A stretch of 64,000 bases of DNA from Lachnospiraceae bacterium (lineage in GTDB: Bacteria > Bacillota > Clostridia > Lachnospirales > Lachnospiraceae), in contig JAEELL010000022.1 of assembly GCA_016282745.1 (NCBI GenBank), positions 44,302-108,301 on the forward strand. The letters run 5' to 3'. The translations under genes and the position numbers were made by a program. Shown piece after piece: positions 36,900 through 45,587 of the stretch. The first letter of the stretch is position 1; each line of letters starts with the position of its first letter. The notes below the pieces were generated by a model. The model did no database searches. It was not told the DNA's origin and worked only from the letters and a program-made list of their open reading frames with translations.

Positions 36900-38210
36900 T
36901 TATTTTTTAATTTTTTTAGTTTTAGACCAAGCACCTGCTGTTCCGTCAGCTGCAATTGCTCTTACTTTGATGTAGTATACTTTCTTAGCAATCTTCTTAA
37001 GTGTTACTTTAACTTTTGTTGTTTTAACAGTCTTAGTAGCTTTTTTGAACTTCTTGTCTGTTCCGTATTTTACTTCGTATGTCTTAGCGTTTGCTACTTT
37101 CTTGATTGTGAGTTTAATCTTCTTTCCGCTCTTCTTAGCTGACGCGATCTTAGCCTTTGCAACCTTTGTAACTGCTTTTGTTGTTTCTGGAGCCTTAGTT
37201 GTTGGTGCTACTGTAGTTGGTGCAACTGTTGTTGGTGCAACTGTTGTTGGCGCAACTGTTGTTGGTGCAACTGTTGTTGGTTCCTGTGTTGTAACTTCTG
37301 TTGGAGCCTCTGTTGTTTCAACTGCAGGTGCTTCTGTTGTTTCAACTGCAGGTGCTTCTGTTGTTTCAACTGCAGGTGCTTCTGTTGTTTCAGCATTAGG
37401 ATCAACCTCTCCTAAATCCTCAATTGTAAAGTTAGAAATAATAACCTTACCTTCCCAACAGTTCTCAACACCGGTAATAACACTACTGATATCTACTCCG
37501 TTTGCATCTGCCTGTGCATCAAAAGCTCCTAAAAGGAAGTTAACATTGATTTCGTCAAAACCTTCTGTGTTAACAAATGTATGTGTAAACGTAGACTTCT
37601 TTGATGCAATTGAATATACGAGATTATCTTTAAGAATATCACCATATGGAACTACTACATCTTCGTCTTCCTCATTTTCACCTGGTTTAACACCAAAAAT
37701 AGAAATCATACCATATTTCTTTGAAGATGCCTGTGCTGTATAAGAAATTGTATACTTATGATTAAGCTGTGCTTCAAATTTAGTGTTTGCCTGAATACTC
37801 CACGGATTGATTCTATTCTCTTCATAACCCGTAACCGCACTCCAATAACAATCCCATCCTGTATTCTGAATTGCAAGTGTAAAGCCATTAGATGCTTCAC
37901 TTGCTGTCATTGTCTGTCTTACAGAATCTTCAGAAGCAGGCTTTTCTTCAAGTTCAGCATTATCATAAATATCTTTATTTAACCAGCCTGTCAATTCCTC
38001 ATTTGTTCCTGCCATCTTAACACTTCCAATGTAACCTTCATTTCCAGGTTCATGTGGATTGTACATTCCTCCCTGAACAAATGTCCAATTTGCATACTGT
38101 ACTGAAGTTCCTTCTGCTCCTTCCTCTTCTGCTCCTACTCCAACAGCAGTAATAGAAGTTGCAATCAAAGCTAATGATGTTACTACTGCCAATGTTTTGC
38201 TTGTTTTCAT
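36900..38210 (-). CDS. secreted CBM-like/FnIII protein, paralogue 3
   Basis: 436 aa. Signal peptide about 1-27, then a beta-sandwich (about 35-255) sharing NWTFVQGGMYNPHEPGNEGY, NTGWDCYW and INPWSIQAN with the other paralogues but otherwise more diverged. The linker (about 258-345) contains three copies of an Ala-Val-Glu-Thr-Thr-Glu-Ala-Pro unit and five of Pro-Thr-Thr-Val-Ala, then the shared FnIII module (about 350-436). The Thr/Pro linker resembles extended, possibly glycosylated spacers of extracellular glycan-binding proteins. AGGAGG lies about 9 nt before the ATG. Own terminator. It stands between the mosaic paralogue and the GH128 enzyme. Confidence 0.86.
   Translation of the reverse strand: MKTSKTLAVVTSLALIATSITAVGVGAEEEGAEGTSVQYANWTFVQGGMYNPHEPGNEGYIGSVKMAGTNEELTGWLNKDIYDNAELEEKPASEDSVRQTMTASEASNGFTLAIQNTGWDCYWSAVTGYEENRINPWSIQANTKFEAQLNHKYTISYTAQASSKKYGMISIFGVKPGENEEDEDVVVPYGDILKDNLVYSIASKKSTFTHTFVNTEGFDEINVNFLLGAFDAQADANGVDISSVITGVENCWEGKVIISNFTIEDLGEVDPNAETTEAPAVETTEAPAVETTEAPAVETTEAPTEVTTQEPTTVAPTTVAPTTVAPTTVAPTTVAPTTKAPETTKAVTKVAKAKIASAKKSGKKIKLTIKKVANAKTYEVKYGTDKKFKKATKTVKTTKVKVTLKKIAKKVYYIKVRAIAADGTAGAWSKTKKIKK
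37205..37395. repeat. in-frame short tandem repeats in the linker of paralogue 3
   Basis: 15-bp units (plus-strand GTTGGTGCAACTGTT and variants, about 37205-37275) encode Pro-Thr-Thr-Val-Ala. 24-bp units (TCTGTTGTTTCAACTGCAGGTGCT, about 37310-37395) encode Ala-Val-Glu-Thr-Thr-Glu-Ala-Pro. Both are multiples of three. Confidence 0.85.
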
Positions 38211-38388
38211 TTTTTAACTCCTCCTAAAAAACATAAATTATTGCTCCCCCAGCATACGAATCCCCCAAGAGTTCCATATACTGTTTCGATATTCAATTAT
38301 CCGACATGAGCTTTTTTCATTTTAACATATTGAACTGTTTTTAACAATTATCAATATTATCAAAACAATAAAAACTACATAAATTGCA

Positions 38389-38425
38389 AAAGAGGGAGCA
38401 GATTATCTCCACTCCCTCTTTTTCA
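38389..38425 (-). terminator. terminator of the GH128 gene
   Basis: AAAGAGGGAG...CTCCCTCTTTT stem (38421-38390) downstream of the GH128 stop, with a T-run on the minus strand. Confidence 0.85.
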
Positions 38426-38448
38426 TCACAACGATGTTTATTATTTTT

Positions 38449-40224
38449 TTATTTTACTTTCTTAGCTTTTGACCAAGCACCGTAATTCTTCTTTCCGCTT
38501 ACAGTCTTGTATGCTCTAACACTGATGTAGTATGCTTTCTTTTCCTTCAGCTTTTTAAGTGTATATTTTACTTTCTTTGTGCTTACTACTTTTGCCTTTT
38601 TAAATTTCTTATTAGTTGAGTACTTGATTTCGTATCCTGTTGCACCTGAAACTTTCTTGATAGTAAGTTTAATCTTCTTTTTGTCTTTTGTTCTTGATAC
38701 TTTAGATACTTTTGTACTTCCAACCTTAACTGTAGCTACTGTTGTCTCAGGAGCTTTTGTTGTCTGAGGCTGTGCTGTTGTCTCAGGAGCTTTTGTTGTC
38801 TGAGGCTGTGCTGCTGTTGTTGCAACAGCATTATCACCGGATGGAGTTGTAGTTTCCTCAACAGCAGGTGTATACTGATACCACTCACTTGGCTCATACA
38901 TCTCTTCAGCTGCAATGCTCTCAGCCTTGTATCCAACCGGATTTCCTAAATCTGAATATATTTTTCCAAGTTTTGTGTACTTACCTGTTGCATATTCAAA
39001 CATACATGTTCCGCCGGAACCATCAAACTTATCAATATCGTTTGTACTGTCAATATCATATGAGAACCAGCAATATCTCTCAACATATGGAATCTCATCA
39101 AGAGCTTTTACACAATCAGCTGCATACTGTTCAACCATACGTCTTCTTTCAAGATTCTCATAACTGAAATCAAAGTCAGGGTTTGATTTCATTCCGAAAA
39201 GTGAAAGCTCTGTAACCCATACAGGTTTGTGATATTTGTCCCAAAGTGTCTTAACCGCGTCTTTAAGTCCCTGAACATCTAAAACATTTCTGTAATAATG
39301 TAATGTTACAGCATCAACATCATCACCAACACCTTCAACCCATGTCTTTGAATCTTCATCTTCGAAATCTTCATAAATTCCCCATGAACCGTCATTTTCA
39401 AAATTGTCAAGACAAATATAGTGTCCGTTCATAAAATAATCCAACCATGGTGACGAACCAAACGGATGTGATGGTGCAGGAGAAACCTTTCTCATATCAA
39501 GTGGCGTAATATACTGTTTCCAAACTGCAACTGCATCAGAGAACAATGTCATATTAGCCTGTGCTTCAAGATCCGGCTCATTAAAACCTAATATATAATT
39601 AGACTTTGTTGACAAATTGCCCATTGCTTCAATTACATCATCACCGTTACCCCACATCATAGGAACATGCTCAACACCTTCATCAACATGGTTGTTGCAA
39701 GCTTCTGTTCCCCAGCTGTAGTACCATGAACAGTTAAGTTTCTTAAGCTGAATCTTATCTGTCATGTCTGTTCCAAGAGCCAAACCTTTCTTTGAAACAT
39801 AAAATGTTCTTGGTGCAGAAACTATCTCGTTCTTTCCATCTGTTGCCTTAACTGTAATCTGATGTTTTTTAACTTCTGTTGTATAAACTTCAGTCTTACC
39901 CAAATCCTCAGATGTGAATGTCTTTACAGCTGATGATGAACTCTTTGTATCGCCTAATTCGGTCTTTACGATATTCTTTCCGTCCCAGTAAACTTCTTTT
40001 CCATCGAGAAGAACAGTATATGTATATCCTTCCAATGAATTGTCAAACTCTACAGGAATATATCCTGCTCCTACAAGCGTACCCTCTGCAGGTAATACAA
40101 CTGCATTATTCTGCCATGATTCCACAGTAACAGCCGCCTTAACACTTGTTGTAAAAGTCACACCGCTTACAGCCATTGCTGCAACAAGTGTCACCGATAC
40201 AACGTCTTTGAAAATCTTTTTCAT
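38449..40224 (-). CDS. secreted GH128-type beta-1,3-glucanase with FnIII module
   Basis: 591 aa. Signal peptide ends near residue 30 (SVKA). A beta-rich domain (about 32-145) precedes an Asl1/GH128-type catalytic barrel (about 148-440). Barrel landmarks are CSWYYSWG, YILGFNEPDLEAQANM with likely acid/base E216, VSPAPSHP, LHYYRN and PVWVTELS with likely nucleophile E339. A Thr/Pro/Gln linker with a duplicated Gln-Pro-Gln-Thr-Thr-Lys-Ala-Pro-Glu unit leads to an FnIII-like domain (about 500-591) related to those of the four downstream proteins. GH128 enzymes cleave beta-1,3-glucans such as curdlan and laminarin, so it is the catalytic anchor of this locus. AGGAG precedes the ATG. Confidence 0.92.
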   Translation of the reverse strand: MKKIFKDVVSVTLVAAMAVSGVTFTTSVKAAVTVESWQNNAVVLPAEGTLVGAGYIPVEFDNSLEGYTYTVLLDGKEVYWDGKNIVKTELGDTKSSSSAVKTFTSEDLGKTEVYTTEVKKHQITVKATDGKNEIVSAPRTFYVSKKGLALGTDMTDKIQLKKLNCSWYYSWGTEACNNHVDEGVEHVPMMWGNGDDVIEAMGNLSTKSNYILGFNEPDLEAQANMTLFSDAVAVWKQYITPLDMRKVSPAPSHPFGSSPWLDYFMNGHYICLDNFENDGSWGIYEDFEDEDSKTWVEGVGDDVDAVTLHYYRNVLDVQGLKDAVKTLWDKYHKPVWVTELSLFGMKSNPDFDFSYENLERRRMVEQYAADCVKALDEIPYVERYCWFSYDIDSTNDIDKFDGSGGTCMFEYATGKYTKLGKIYSDLGNPVGYKAESIAAEEMYEPSEWYQYTPAVEETTTPSGDNAVATTAAQPQTTKAPETTAQPQTTKAPETTVATVKVGSTKVSKVSRTKDKKKIKLTIKKVSGATGYEIKYSTNKKFKKAKVVSTKKVKYTLKKLKEKKAYYISVRAYKTVSGKKNYGAWSKAKKVK

Positions 40225-40260
40225 AGTACCTCTCCTTTGTTTTCGTTTTTTTCTTCTTTT

Positions 40261-40289
40261 ATCTTACGCTACTATATAAAAAATGTCAA
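40261..40289 (-). promoter_or_regulatory. putative promoter of the GH128 gene
   Basis: TTGACA (40289-40284), a 17-nt spacer, then TAAGAT (40266-40261) on the minus strand, about 37 nt before the start. Confidence 0.55.
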
Positions 40290-40409
40290 AATAATTTTCA
40301 ATTCCCGACATTTTTTTGTCATTTTTGCACATTTTTATTACACTTTACCATCCAGATTCTCAAATTTCACTTTGCTCTTATTTCTTACAGGATATAAAAT
40401 AATCATCCA

Positions 40410-41036
40410 TTACTCCACATATTCCAGTTTGCTGACAGACACTTCGTAAGCCACATGTCTCTCACTCTCTTCCTCATTAATTCTTTTAATGTATTCTCTG
40501 CTCTGAACTCTTCCCCATATCTGAATTCTGCTACCTATTTCAAATGATGATGCATATCTTGCATTTCTCCCCCAGGCAATGCATGGAATATAATCTGATT
40601 TTCCATATGGTCTGTTTACAGCTATAAGTAAATCTGCAATTTCTCTCCCAAGAGGAGTTTTTCTGTATATAGGATTCTTACATACATAACCATCCATAAA
40701 AATCTGATTTGTCCTTCCCGAGTCAGGATTGTCATCCACTTCTTCCCATTCTCTCACAAATATTGATAAAACCAGTCTGTTTTTCTCACCCTCATGTTTA
40801 TTGTAAGACCTGAACTGACCGGACACCTCAACCAACTGACCAATACTGTTTTCATTAACATCAACCAGTCTTTCCGACACCATTAGCGGTATGGTATCTG
40901 TTAGTTCACTAAGTCTGTCAACCTTGATATCTACAAGATAAAACCCCTCTCCAAACACTTCATGACTGTATCTGAAATCAGATACAATCTCACCTACAAT
41001 ACTAACCTTGTTATTTTCGATAACTTTTTCAACCAT
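40410..41036 (-). CDS. tandem OB-fold single-stranded DNA-binding-like protein
   Basis: 208 aa with two consecutive OB-type halves. The first (about 8-95) reads VSIVGEIVSDF, then SGQFRSYN. The second (about 107-205) reads IFMDGYVCKNPIYRKTPLGR, then CIAWGRNARYAS and IWGRVQSREY, close to the SSB OB pattern. It lacks the acidic C-terminal tip of housekeeping SSB. It probably binds single-stranded DNA, but no recombination or competence gene adjoins it. AAAGGAG lies 9 nt before the ATG. Other reading: a PriB-like or plasmid-type SSB derivative. Confidence 0.75.
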   Translation of the reverse strand: MVEKVIENNKVSIVGEIVSDFRYSHEVFGEGFYLVDIKVDRLSELTDTIPLMVSERLVDVNENSIGQLVEVSGQFRSYNKHEGEKNRLVLSIFVREWEEVDDNPDSGRTNQIFMDGYVCKNPIYRKTPLGREIADLLIAVNRPYGKSDYIPCIAWGRNARYASSFEIGSRIQIWGRVQSREYIKRINEEESERHVAYEVSVSKLEYVE

Positions 41037-41430
41037 TGTATATTTCTCCTTTCTCTACCAAAATTGGTTTCTTATTTTTTTCATCTATACAAGTATACTC
41101 ATTATTTCCCTTTTTATAACAAAAACAGTTCGACCGAAATCGTCCTGCATCGCCCTGTTTTACAGCATCCAAGACCATTCGTCATCGGATTTCAACTTTT
41201 CATTCATCAAAGATTCAAATATGACATATTTTTTCTATTTATATGTCTGTAAAAGTCGATAAAAAACTCCGGAACAGATAATACATTTAAACTATCTGCT
41301 CCGGAGTTATAAATTCACCTATGATTTTTATATAATTATTAATTTATTTTTATTCATATCAATAATTCATTCTATTGATATCAACGATTCATTTATTATT
41401 TTGCTTCACTTTTAATCTTTTACTAATATT
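41037..41430. other. 394-nt intergenic region
   Basis: It contains a strong terminator for the dehydrogenase gene (41261-41308). The 41040-41260 part should hold the SSB-like gene promoter (a TATACT lies near 41091-41096). I see no convincing reading frame or structured RNA in the remainder. Confidence 0.6.
41261..41308 (-). terminator. terminator of the 2-hydroxyacid dehydrogenase gene
   Basis: ACTCCGGAGCAGATA/TATCTGTTCCGGAGT stem (41307-41267) followed on the minus strand by TTTTTT. Confidence 0.9.
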
Positions 41431-42378
41431 TTACTCAGTCACAACATTAACAGGTGTTCCTTTTAAAAACATGTCAATATTGTCCTCTACGATATCTAAA
41501 AGTCTGCTTCTTGTCTCTAGTGGAGCCCATGCCGCATGCGGTGTAATAACAAGATTCTTTACACCTCTTAATACACAGTCCTCTGTCATTGGTTCAACGG
41601 CAATTACATCGAGTGCAGCACCTGAAATCTCATCATTTTCAAGTGCACTGACAAGCGCCTGTTCATCAACAACTCCACCTCTTGAAGTATTGACAAAATA
41701 AGCACTGTTTTTCATTTTTTTGAAGAATTCACTGTTGCACATTTTATCCGACTCTTCATTGAGAGGACAATGAATTGTAACTATATCTGATTTTGCAAGC
41801 AGTTCATCCATAGGAACAAAAATTACACCTTCATCGTCTTTTTTGCTGCGGTTATATGCAAGAACTTTCATTCCAAATACTTTTGCAATATCTGCAACTT
41901 TCTTTCCTATTGAACCGTAACCAATTATTCCGATAGTCTTTCCGTACAACTCAGACATTTGTATGAAAGGTGAGAATACCCTGCTCTTTGTCCATTGTCC
42001 TTCCTGTACAAAATCATTGTATTCTGACACTCTGTTATACCTGTTCAGAATAAGTGCAAATGTGTGCTGGGCTACAGCTTCTGTTGAATACGCCGCTGCG
42101 TTGCATACTGTTATTCCACGCTTATTTGTATATTTCAAATCAACATTATTGTAACCTGTTGCAAAAAGTCCAATATACTTTACATTTGGAGCCTGCGACA
42201 GATTATGTTCATCCATTGCAGCTTTGTTACAAAGAATAATATCTGCATCTTTAATTCTGTCCGCAACTTCTTCGTACTTTGTCAATTCATATACTGTTAC
42301 ATCTCCGTATTTTTCAAACCTCTTCATATCCAGATCACCTCTGGTTACAGTGGCTGAATCCATAATTACTACTTTCAT
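41431..42378 (-). CDS. NAD-dependent D-2-hydroxyacid dehydrogenase
   Basis: 315 aa. Family features are the Rossmann motif GIIGYGSIG (150-158), substrate Arg R233 in NTSRGG, E262 (VEP) and catalytic H281 in TPHAAWA. The Ala-Ala-Trp-Ala after the His is common in glycerate/hydroxypyruvate reductase-type members, so the substrate is likely a short 2-ketoacid; I do not name it further. No serine or glyoxylate gene adjoins. The nearest ribosome-binding sequence (AAAAGGAG) is 18 nt before the ATG, unusually far, and no better in-frame start is visible. Confidence 0.93.
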   Translation of the reverse strand: MKVVIMDSATVTRGDLDMKRFEKYGDVTVYELTKYEEVADRIKDADIILCNKAAMDEHNLSQAPNVKYIGLFATGYNNVDLKYTNKRGITVCNAAAYSTEAVAQHTFALILNRYNRVSEYNDFVQEGQWTKSRVFSPFIQMSELYGKTIGIIGYGSIGKKVADIAKVFGMKVLAYNRSKKDDEGVIFVPMDELLAKSDIVTIHCPLNEESDKMCNSEFFKKMKNSAYFVNTSRGGVVDEQALVSALENDEISGAALDVIAVEPMTEDCVLRGVKNLVITPHAAWAPLETRSRLLDIVEDNIDMFLKGTPVNVVTE

Positions 42379-42410
42379 TCTATTTAATATGATGTTCTCC
42401 TTTTAAATTT

Positions 42411-42446
42411 AAATAAAAAGAAAAAGCCTTCTCAGGCTTTTTCTTA
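42411..42446. terminator. bidirectional terminator downstream of efp
   Basis: AAAAAGCC-TTCTCA-GGCTTTTT stem flanked by A-rich and T-rich runs, 14 nt beyond the efp stop. Confidence 0.9.
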
Positions 42447-42459
42447 AATATGTATCAAA

Positions 42460-43017
42460 TTAAACTCTTGATAAGTACTCTCCGGTTCTTGTATCAATCT
42501 TGATTGTCTCACCCTGGTTAACGAATAATGGTACTAATACCTGAGCTCCTGTCTCAACAATAGCAGGCTTTGTAGCACCTGTTGCTGTATCACCCTTAAA
42601 TCCAGGCTCTGTCTCAGTAATCTCAAGTTCAACAAACAATGGTGGCTCTACTGAGAATACTTCACCGTTGTGTGAACAAATCTTAACCATCTCATTTTCT
42701 TTTACAAACTTAAGAGCATCACCAATCTGATCTGCATTCAATGCAATCTGTTCAAATGTCTCTGTGTCCATGAAATGGAATAATTCTCCATCATTATATA
42801 AGTACTGCATGTCAGCTCTGTCAATATGAGCTTTTGGACATTTTTCAGTAGGTCTGAATGTTTTTTCAACAACTCCGCCACTCTTAATATTTTTTAATTT
42901 AGTTCTAACAAAGGCTGCACCTTTACCTGGTTTAACATGCTGAAATTCGATAATCTGATAAATCTGTCCTTCAACTTCGATTGTTACACCGTTTCTAAAA
43001 TCTCCAGCTGATATCAT
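42460..43017 (-). CDS. efp: translation elongation factor P
   Basis: 185 aa three-domain tRNA mimic that relieves ribosome stalling at proline runs. The tip loop reads KPGKGAAF with the modifiable Lys at K32. The C-terminal end has the usual [16 protein letters not shown]. Full normal length. AGGAGG precedes the ATG. It follows aroDK by 57 nt. No lysine-modifying enzyme (EpmA/B-type) is nearby. Confidence 0.99.
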   Translation of the reverse strand: MISAGDFRNGVTIEVEGQIYQIIEFQHVKPGKGAAFVRTKLKNIKSGGVVEKTFRPTEKCPKAHIDRADMQYLYNDGELFHFMDTETFEQIALNADQIGDALKFVKENEMVKICSHNGEVFSVEPPLFVELEITETEPGFKGDTATGATKPAIVETGAQVLVPLFVNQGETIKIDTRTGEYLSRV

Positions 43018-43074
43018 AATATTTCCTCCTAATGATTTATGCTTTTTCTATTCTATACTAAAACTCGTTGTATT

Positions 43075-44367
43075 TCAAGAATTTTTTTTGATAATGTCAT
43101 AGCACACCAGGACTCTGTCATTAGAATCAGTATCAATAAAGTAATCTGCCGCAGCCTCATACTTTTCTCGTCTTTTTTCCATAAGTTCCACGATATGTTC
43201 AACACTCATATTATCTTTCAAGAGTGGTCTTTGATCATCGTCCTTTACTCTGTCAAAAATAACTTCCGGCGAAGCAGTCAAAAGGAATATGTCACCGTTT
43301 GTTTTTAATATTTCAACATTCTCCTGTTTCAGTACGGCACCACCTCCGCATGATATTATTCTTCCTGATGTTTTCTGAATTTCTTCCAGAGCCTTTGTTT
43401 CTCTGTCTCTGAAGCCCTTCTCACCAAATTTTTCAAAAATCTCAGGAATACTCATTTCTTCTTTTTCCACTATATATTTGTCCACATCCACTTCTTCAAG
43501 CCCCGTTATTCTGTGGAGAGTTTTTGAAACAGTTGTCTTTCCGGTTCCCATAAATCCAATCAGAACAATATTTTTATCTATTCTGTAATCTTTTGTCTTT
43601 TCCAGCAAATCTCTCAGTATACAACATTCAATCTGCCCCGGTGCAGAAGCATTTACACCTTTTGCAAAAGTAACCGCTGAGCCGGTAAGATTCGTACACA
43701 CTCTTGTGACAGCCCCCATCTCACCCATAGACATTGTAATTATCGGTTTTTCAAGCACTTCTGATACTTTCTTCGATGCTGTAATAAGCATTTCTACATC
43801 TTCCTCACAAGTTGGCATCACCGCAATTTTACAAATATCTCCTCCGAGTCTGCTCATTTCTCCCATAATGTTTTCTATCACTTGAGCCTCCGGAGTCTTT
43901 TCAAAGTCATGATATGAAGAAACAACAACAGCTCCCTCATTGTGAAGTTTCTCAATCAATTCAGCTGAATATTCTTTTTTCGAAAAAGTTTCCACATCAA
44001 TCAAATCTGCCAAGCCTGTTTTTGCAACCATAATATTAAGTTTCTTATAGTCATCATCAGATATCGCTTTGTTTCCTCCCTCATTTAGGGTTCTGAATGT
44101 AAAAATCAATGGAATATTTCCAGCAACTGTTCGCAAGTCTTTCAAAACAGACTGAATAATTTCAAAATCTGCGTCACTATAATCTGTTTTGTCTTTGCCG
44201 TTCACATCAAAATCGTCACATCTCCACTCCACTATATCCGGATTCATTGCAACAACTTTTTCTGCCTCTTCAATAATTGTCGCTCTGTTTTTACCACCAA
44301 CAGGCACACATATTTTAGCCATTTTGCTTCCTATCTCAACGCCTCTTACTACAATTTTTCTTTCCAT
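43075..44367 (-). CDS. fused 3-dehydroquinate dehydratase (type I) and shikimate kinase
   Basis: 430 aa bifunctional shikimate-pathway enzyme. Residues about 1-255 are type I dehydroquinase (AroD): CVPVGGKN, EWRCDD, catalytic H153 (SYHDF), Schiff-base K180 (CKIAVMP), and SMGEMGAVTR. Residues about 265-430 are shikimate kinase (AroK): P-loop GFMGTGKTT (271-279), the Asp of DVDKYI, Arg in GFRDRE and CGGGAV. The start is the ATG at 44367, 6 nt after AAGGAG; a TTG at 44391 is in frame but unsupported. Steps 3 and 5 of the pathway are joined here; step 4 (aroE) lies divergently next door. Confidence 0.96.
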   Translation of the reverse strand: MERKIVVRGVEIGSKMAKICVPVGGKNRATIIEEAEKVVAMNPDIVEWRCDDFDVNGKDKTDYSDADFEIIQSVLKDLRTVAGNIPLIFTFRTLNEGGNKAISDDDYKKLNIMVAKTGLADLIDVETFSKKEYSAELIEKLHNEGAVVVSSYHDFEKTPEAQVIENIMGEMSRLGGDICKIAVMPTCEEDVEMLITASKKVSEVLEKPIITMSMGEMGAVTRVCTNLTGSAVTFAKGVNASAPGQIECCILRDLLEKTKDYRIDKNIVLIGFMGTGKTTVSKTLHRITGLEEVDVDKYIVEKEEMSIPEIFEKFGEKGFRDRETKALEEIQKTSGRIISCGGGAVLKQENVEILKTNGDIFLLTASPEVIFDRVKDDDQRPLLKDNMSVEHIVELMEKRREKYEAAADYFIDTDSNDRVLVCYDIIKKNS

Positions 44368-44570
44368 TTCAAGCTCCTTGTATCTAATCAATTTCTACTT
44401 TTTCCACCATCGTTTTAGCTTCTTTGTTATACCAATGCTGCACTTCCAATAATGCTCTGTCATTTTATCATATATTAATATGCATTTCCACAAAACTATT
44501 ACATAACCTCATCTTCTGTAACCTCTTCCAACTCCATACCTCACTCCTCTTCAAACTCAATACCTCACTC

Positions 44571-44599
44571 TTGCCATTTTCATTTTACAAACTTATAAT
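44571..44599 (+). promoter_or_regulatory. promoter of aroE
   Basis: TTGCCA (44571-44576), a 17-nt spacer, TATAAT (44594-44599). Confidence 0.75.
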
Positions 44600-44660
44600 A
44601 TAAACATTGGAATTTATTATTTCAATAGTAAAAAATAAAAACGGACTGGATGGTATTTAT

Positions 44661-45527
44661 ATGGAAGAAAAGAAAATAACAGGTCACACAAGACTCCTGG
44701 GACTTCTCGGAAGTCCTGTGGCGCACAGCATCTCACCCCTTATGCATAACGAATCATTCAAAATGCTTGATCTTGATTATGTATATTTGTGTTTCGATGT
44801 TGGAGAAGATAATCTGGAAACTGTATTCAACGGATTAAAACTAATGAACGTTAAAGGTTTTAACTGTACAATGCCTTTAAAGAACAAAATTGTTGAATAT
44901 CTTGACGAACTTTCACCTGCAGCTTCAATGATTGGTGCAGTAAACACTGTCGTAAATGAAAACGGCAAATTTATAGGTCACAATACTGACGGTGTAGGAT
45001 ATATGCGTTCTGTAAAAGATGCAGGTTACGATATTATCGGAAAGAATATGACATTGCTTGGTGCCGGTGGTGCCGCATCTTCTATTTTTGTTCAGGCTGC
45101 TCTTGACGGTGTCAAAAATATAAATGTATTCAGCATTAGAGACCGATACTTTGAGCGAGCCGAAAACATGGTTAAAATGGTAAATGAAAACACTGACTGC
45201 CACGCCACTTTATTTGAACTTGGTGATGACAAAGTCCTTGCAGAATCCATTGCAGCTAGCGACATCTTAACAAATGCTACTTCTGTTGGAATGGCACCAA
45301 ATATTGACAACTGTATTATCTCTAACCCGGATATGTTAAGACCTGAACTGATTGTCTCAGATGTCATTTACAATCCTGCAGAAACCAAGTTACTAAGAAT
45401 GGCAAAAGAAAAAGGCTGTAGCACATTCAACGGAATGTACATGTTACTCTATCAGGGAGCTAAGGCTTTTGAAATTTGGACAGGAAAAGAAATGCCTGTA
45501 GAGCATATTAAGAAAATGTTTTTCTAA
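44661..45527 (+). CDS. aroE: shikimate dehydrogenase
   Basis: 288 aa. Reduces 3-dehydroshikimate to shikimate with NADPH. Substrate Ser pair in GSPVAHSISPLMHN (17-30), catalytic Lys in NCTMPLKNKI, dinucleotide motif GAGGAAS (about 134-140), and C-terminal GMYMLLYQGAKAF. The start is the ATG at 44661, 8 nt after GGATGG; the TTG at 44607 lies too near the promoter. One of the few plus-strand genes, divergent from aroDK. Confidence 0.97.
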   Translation: MEEKKITGHTRLLGLLGSPVAHSISPLMHNESFKMLDLDYVYLCFDVGEDNLETVFNGLKLMNVKGFNCTMPLKNKIVEYLDELSPAASMIGAVNTVVNENGKFIGHNTDGVGYMRSVKDAGYDIIGKNMTLLGAGGAASSIFVQAALDGVKNINVFSIRDRYFERAENMVKMVNENTDCHATLFELGDDKVLAESIAASDILTNATSVGMAPNIDNCIISNPDMLRPELIVSDVIYNPAETKLLRMAKEKGCSTFNGMYMLLYQGAKAFEIWTGKEMPVEHIKKMFF

Positions 45528-45528
45528 A

Positions 45529-45557
45529 TAAAATACCCACCGACGGTGGGTATTTTT
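45529..45557. terminator. bidirectional terminator between aroE and the 427-aa gene
   Basis: ATACCCACC-GAC-GGTGGGTAT (45533-45553) with A-rich left and T-rich right flanks. Confidence 0.92.
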
Positions 45558-45587
45558 CATTGTGCTTTATTATTTAATTTTCAGTAA

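Noticed and set aside
37045..37743. 232-codon plus-strand frame rich in Val/Gly/Ala/Ser
   Set aside because: It is the antisense of the Thr/Pro repeat linker and FnIII module of paralogue 3; the repeat composition opens the frame.
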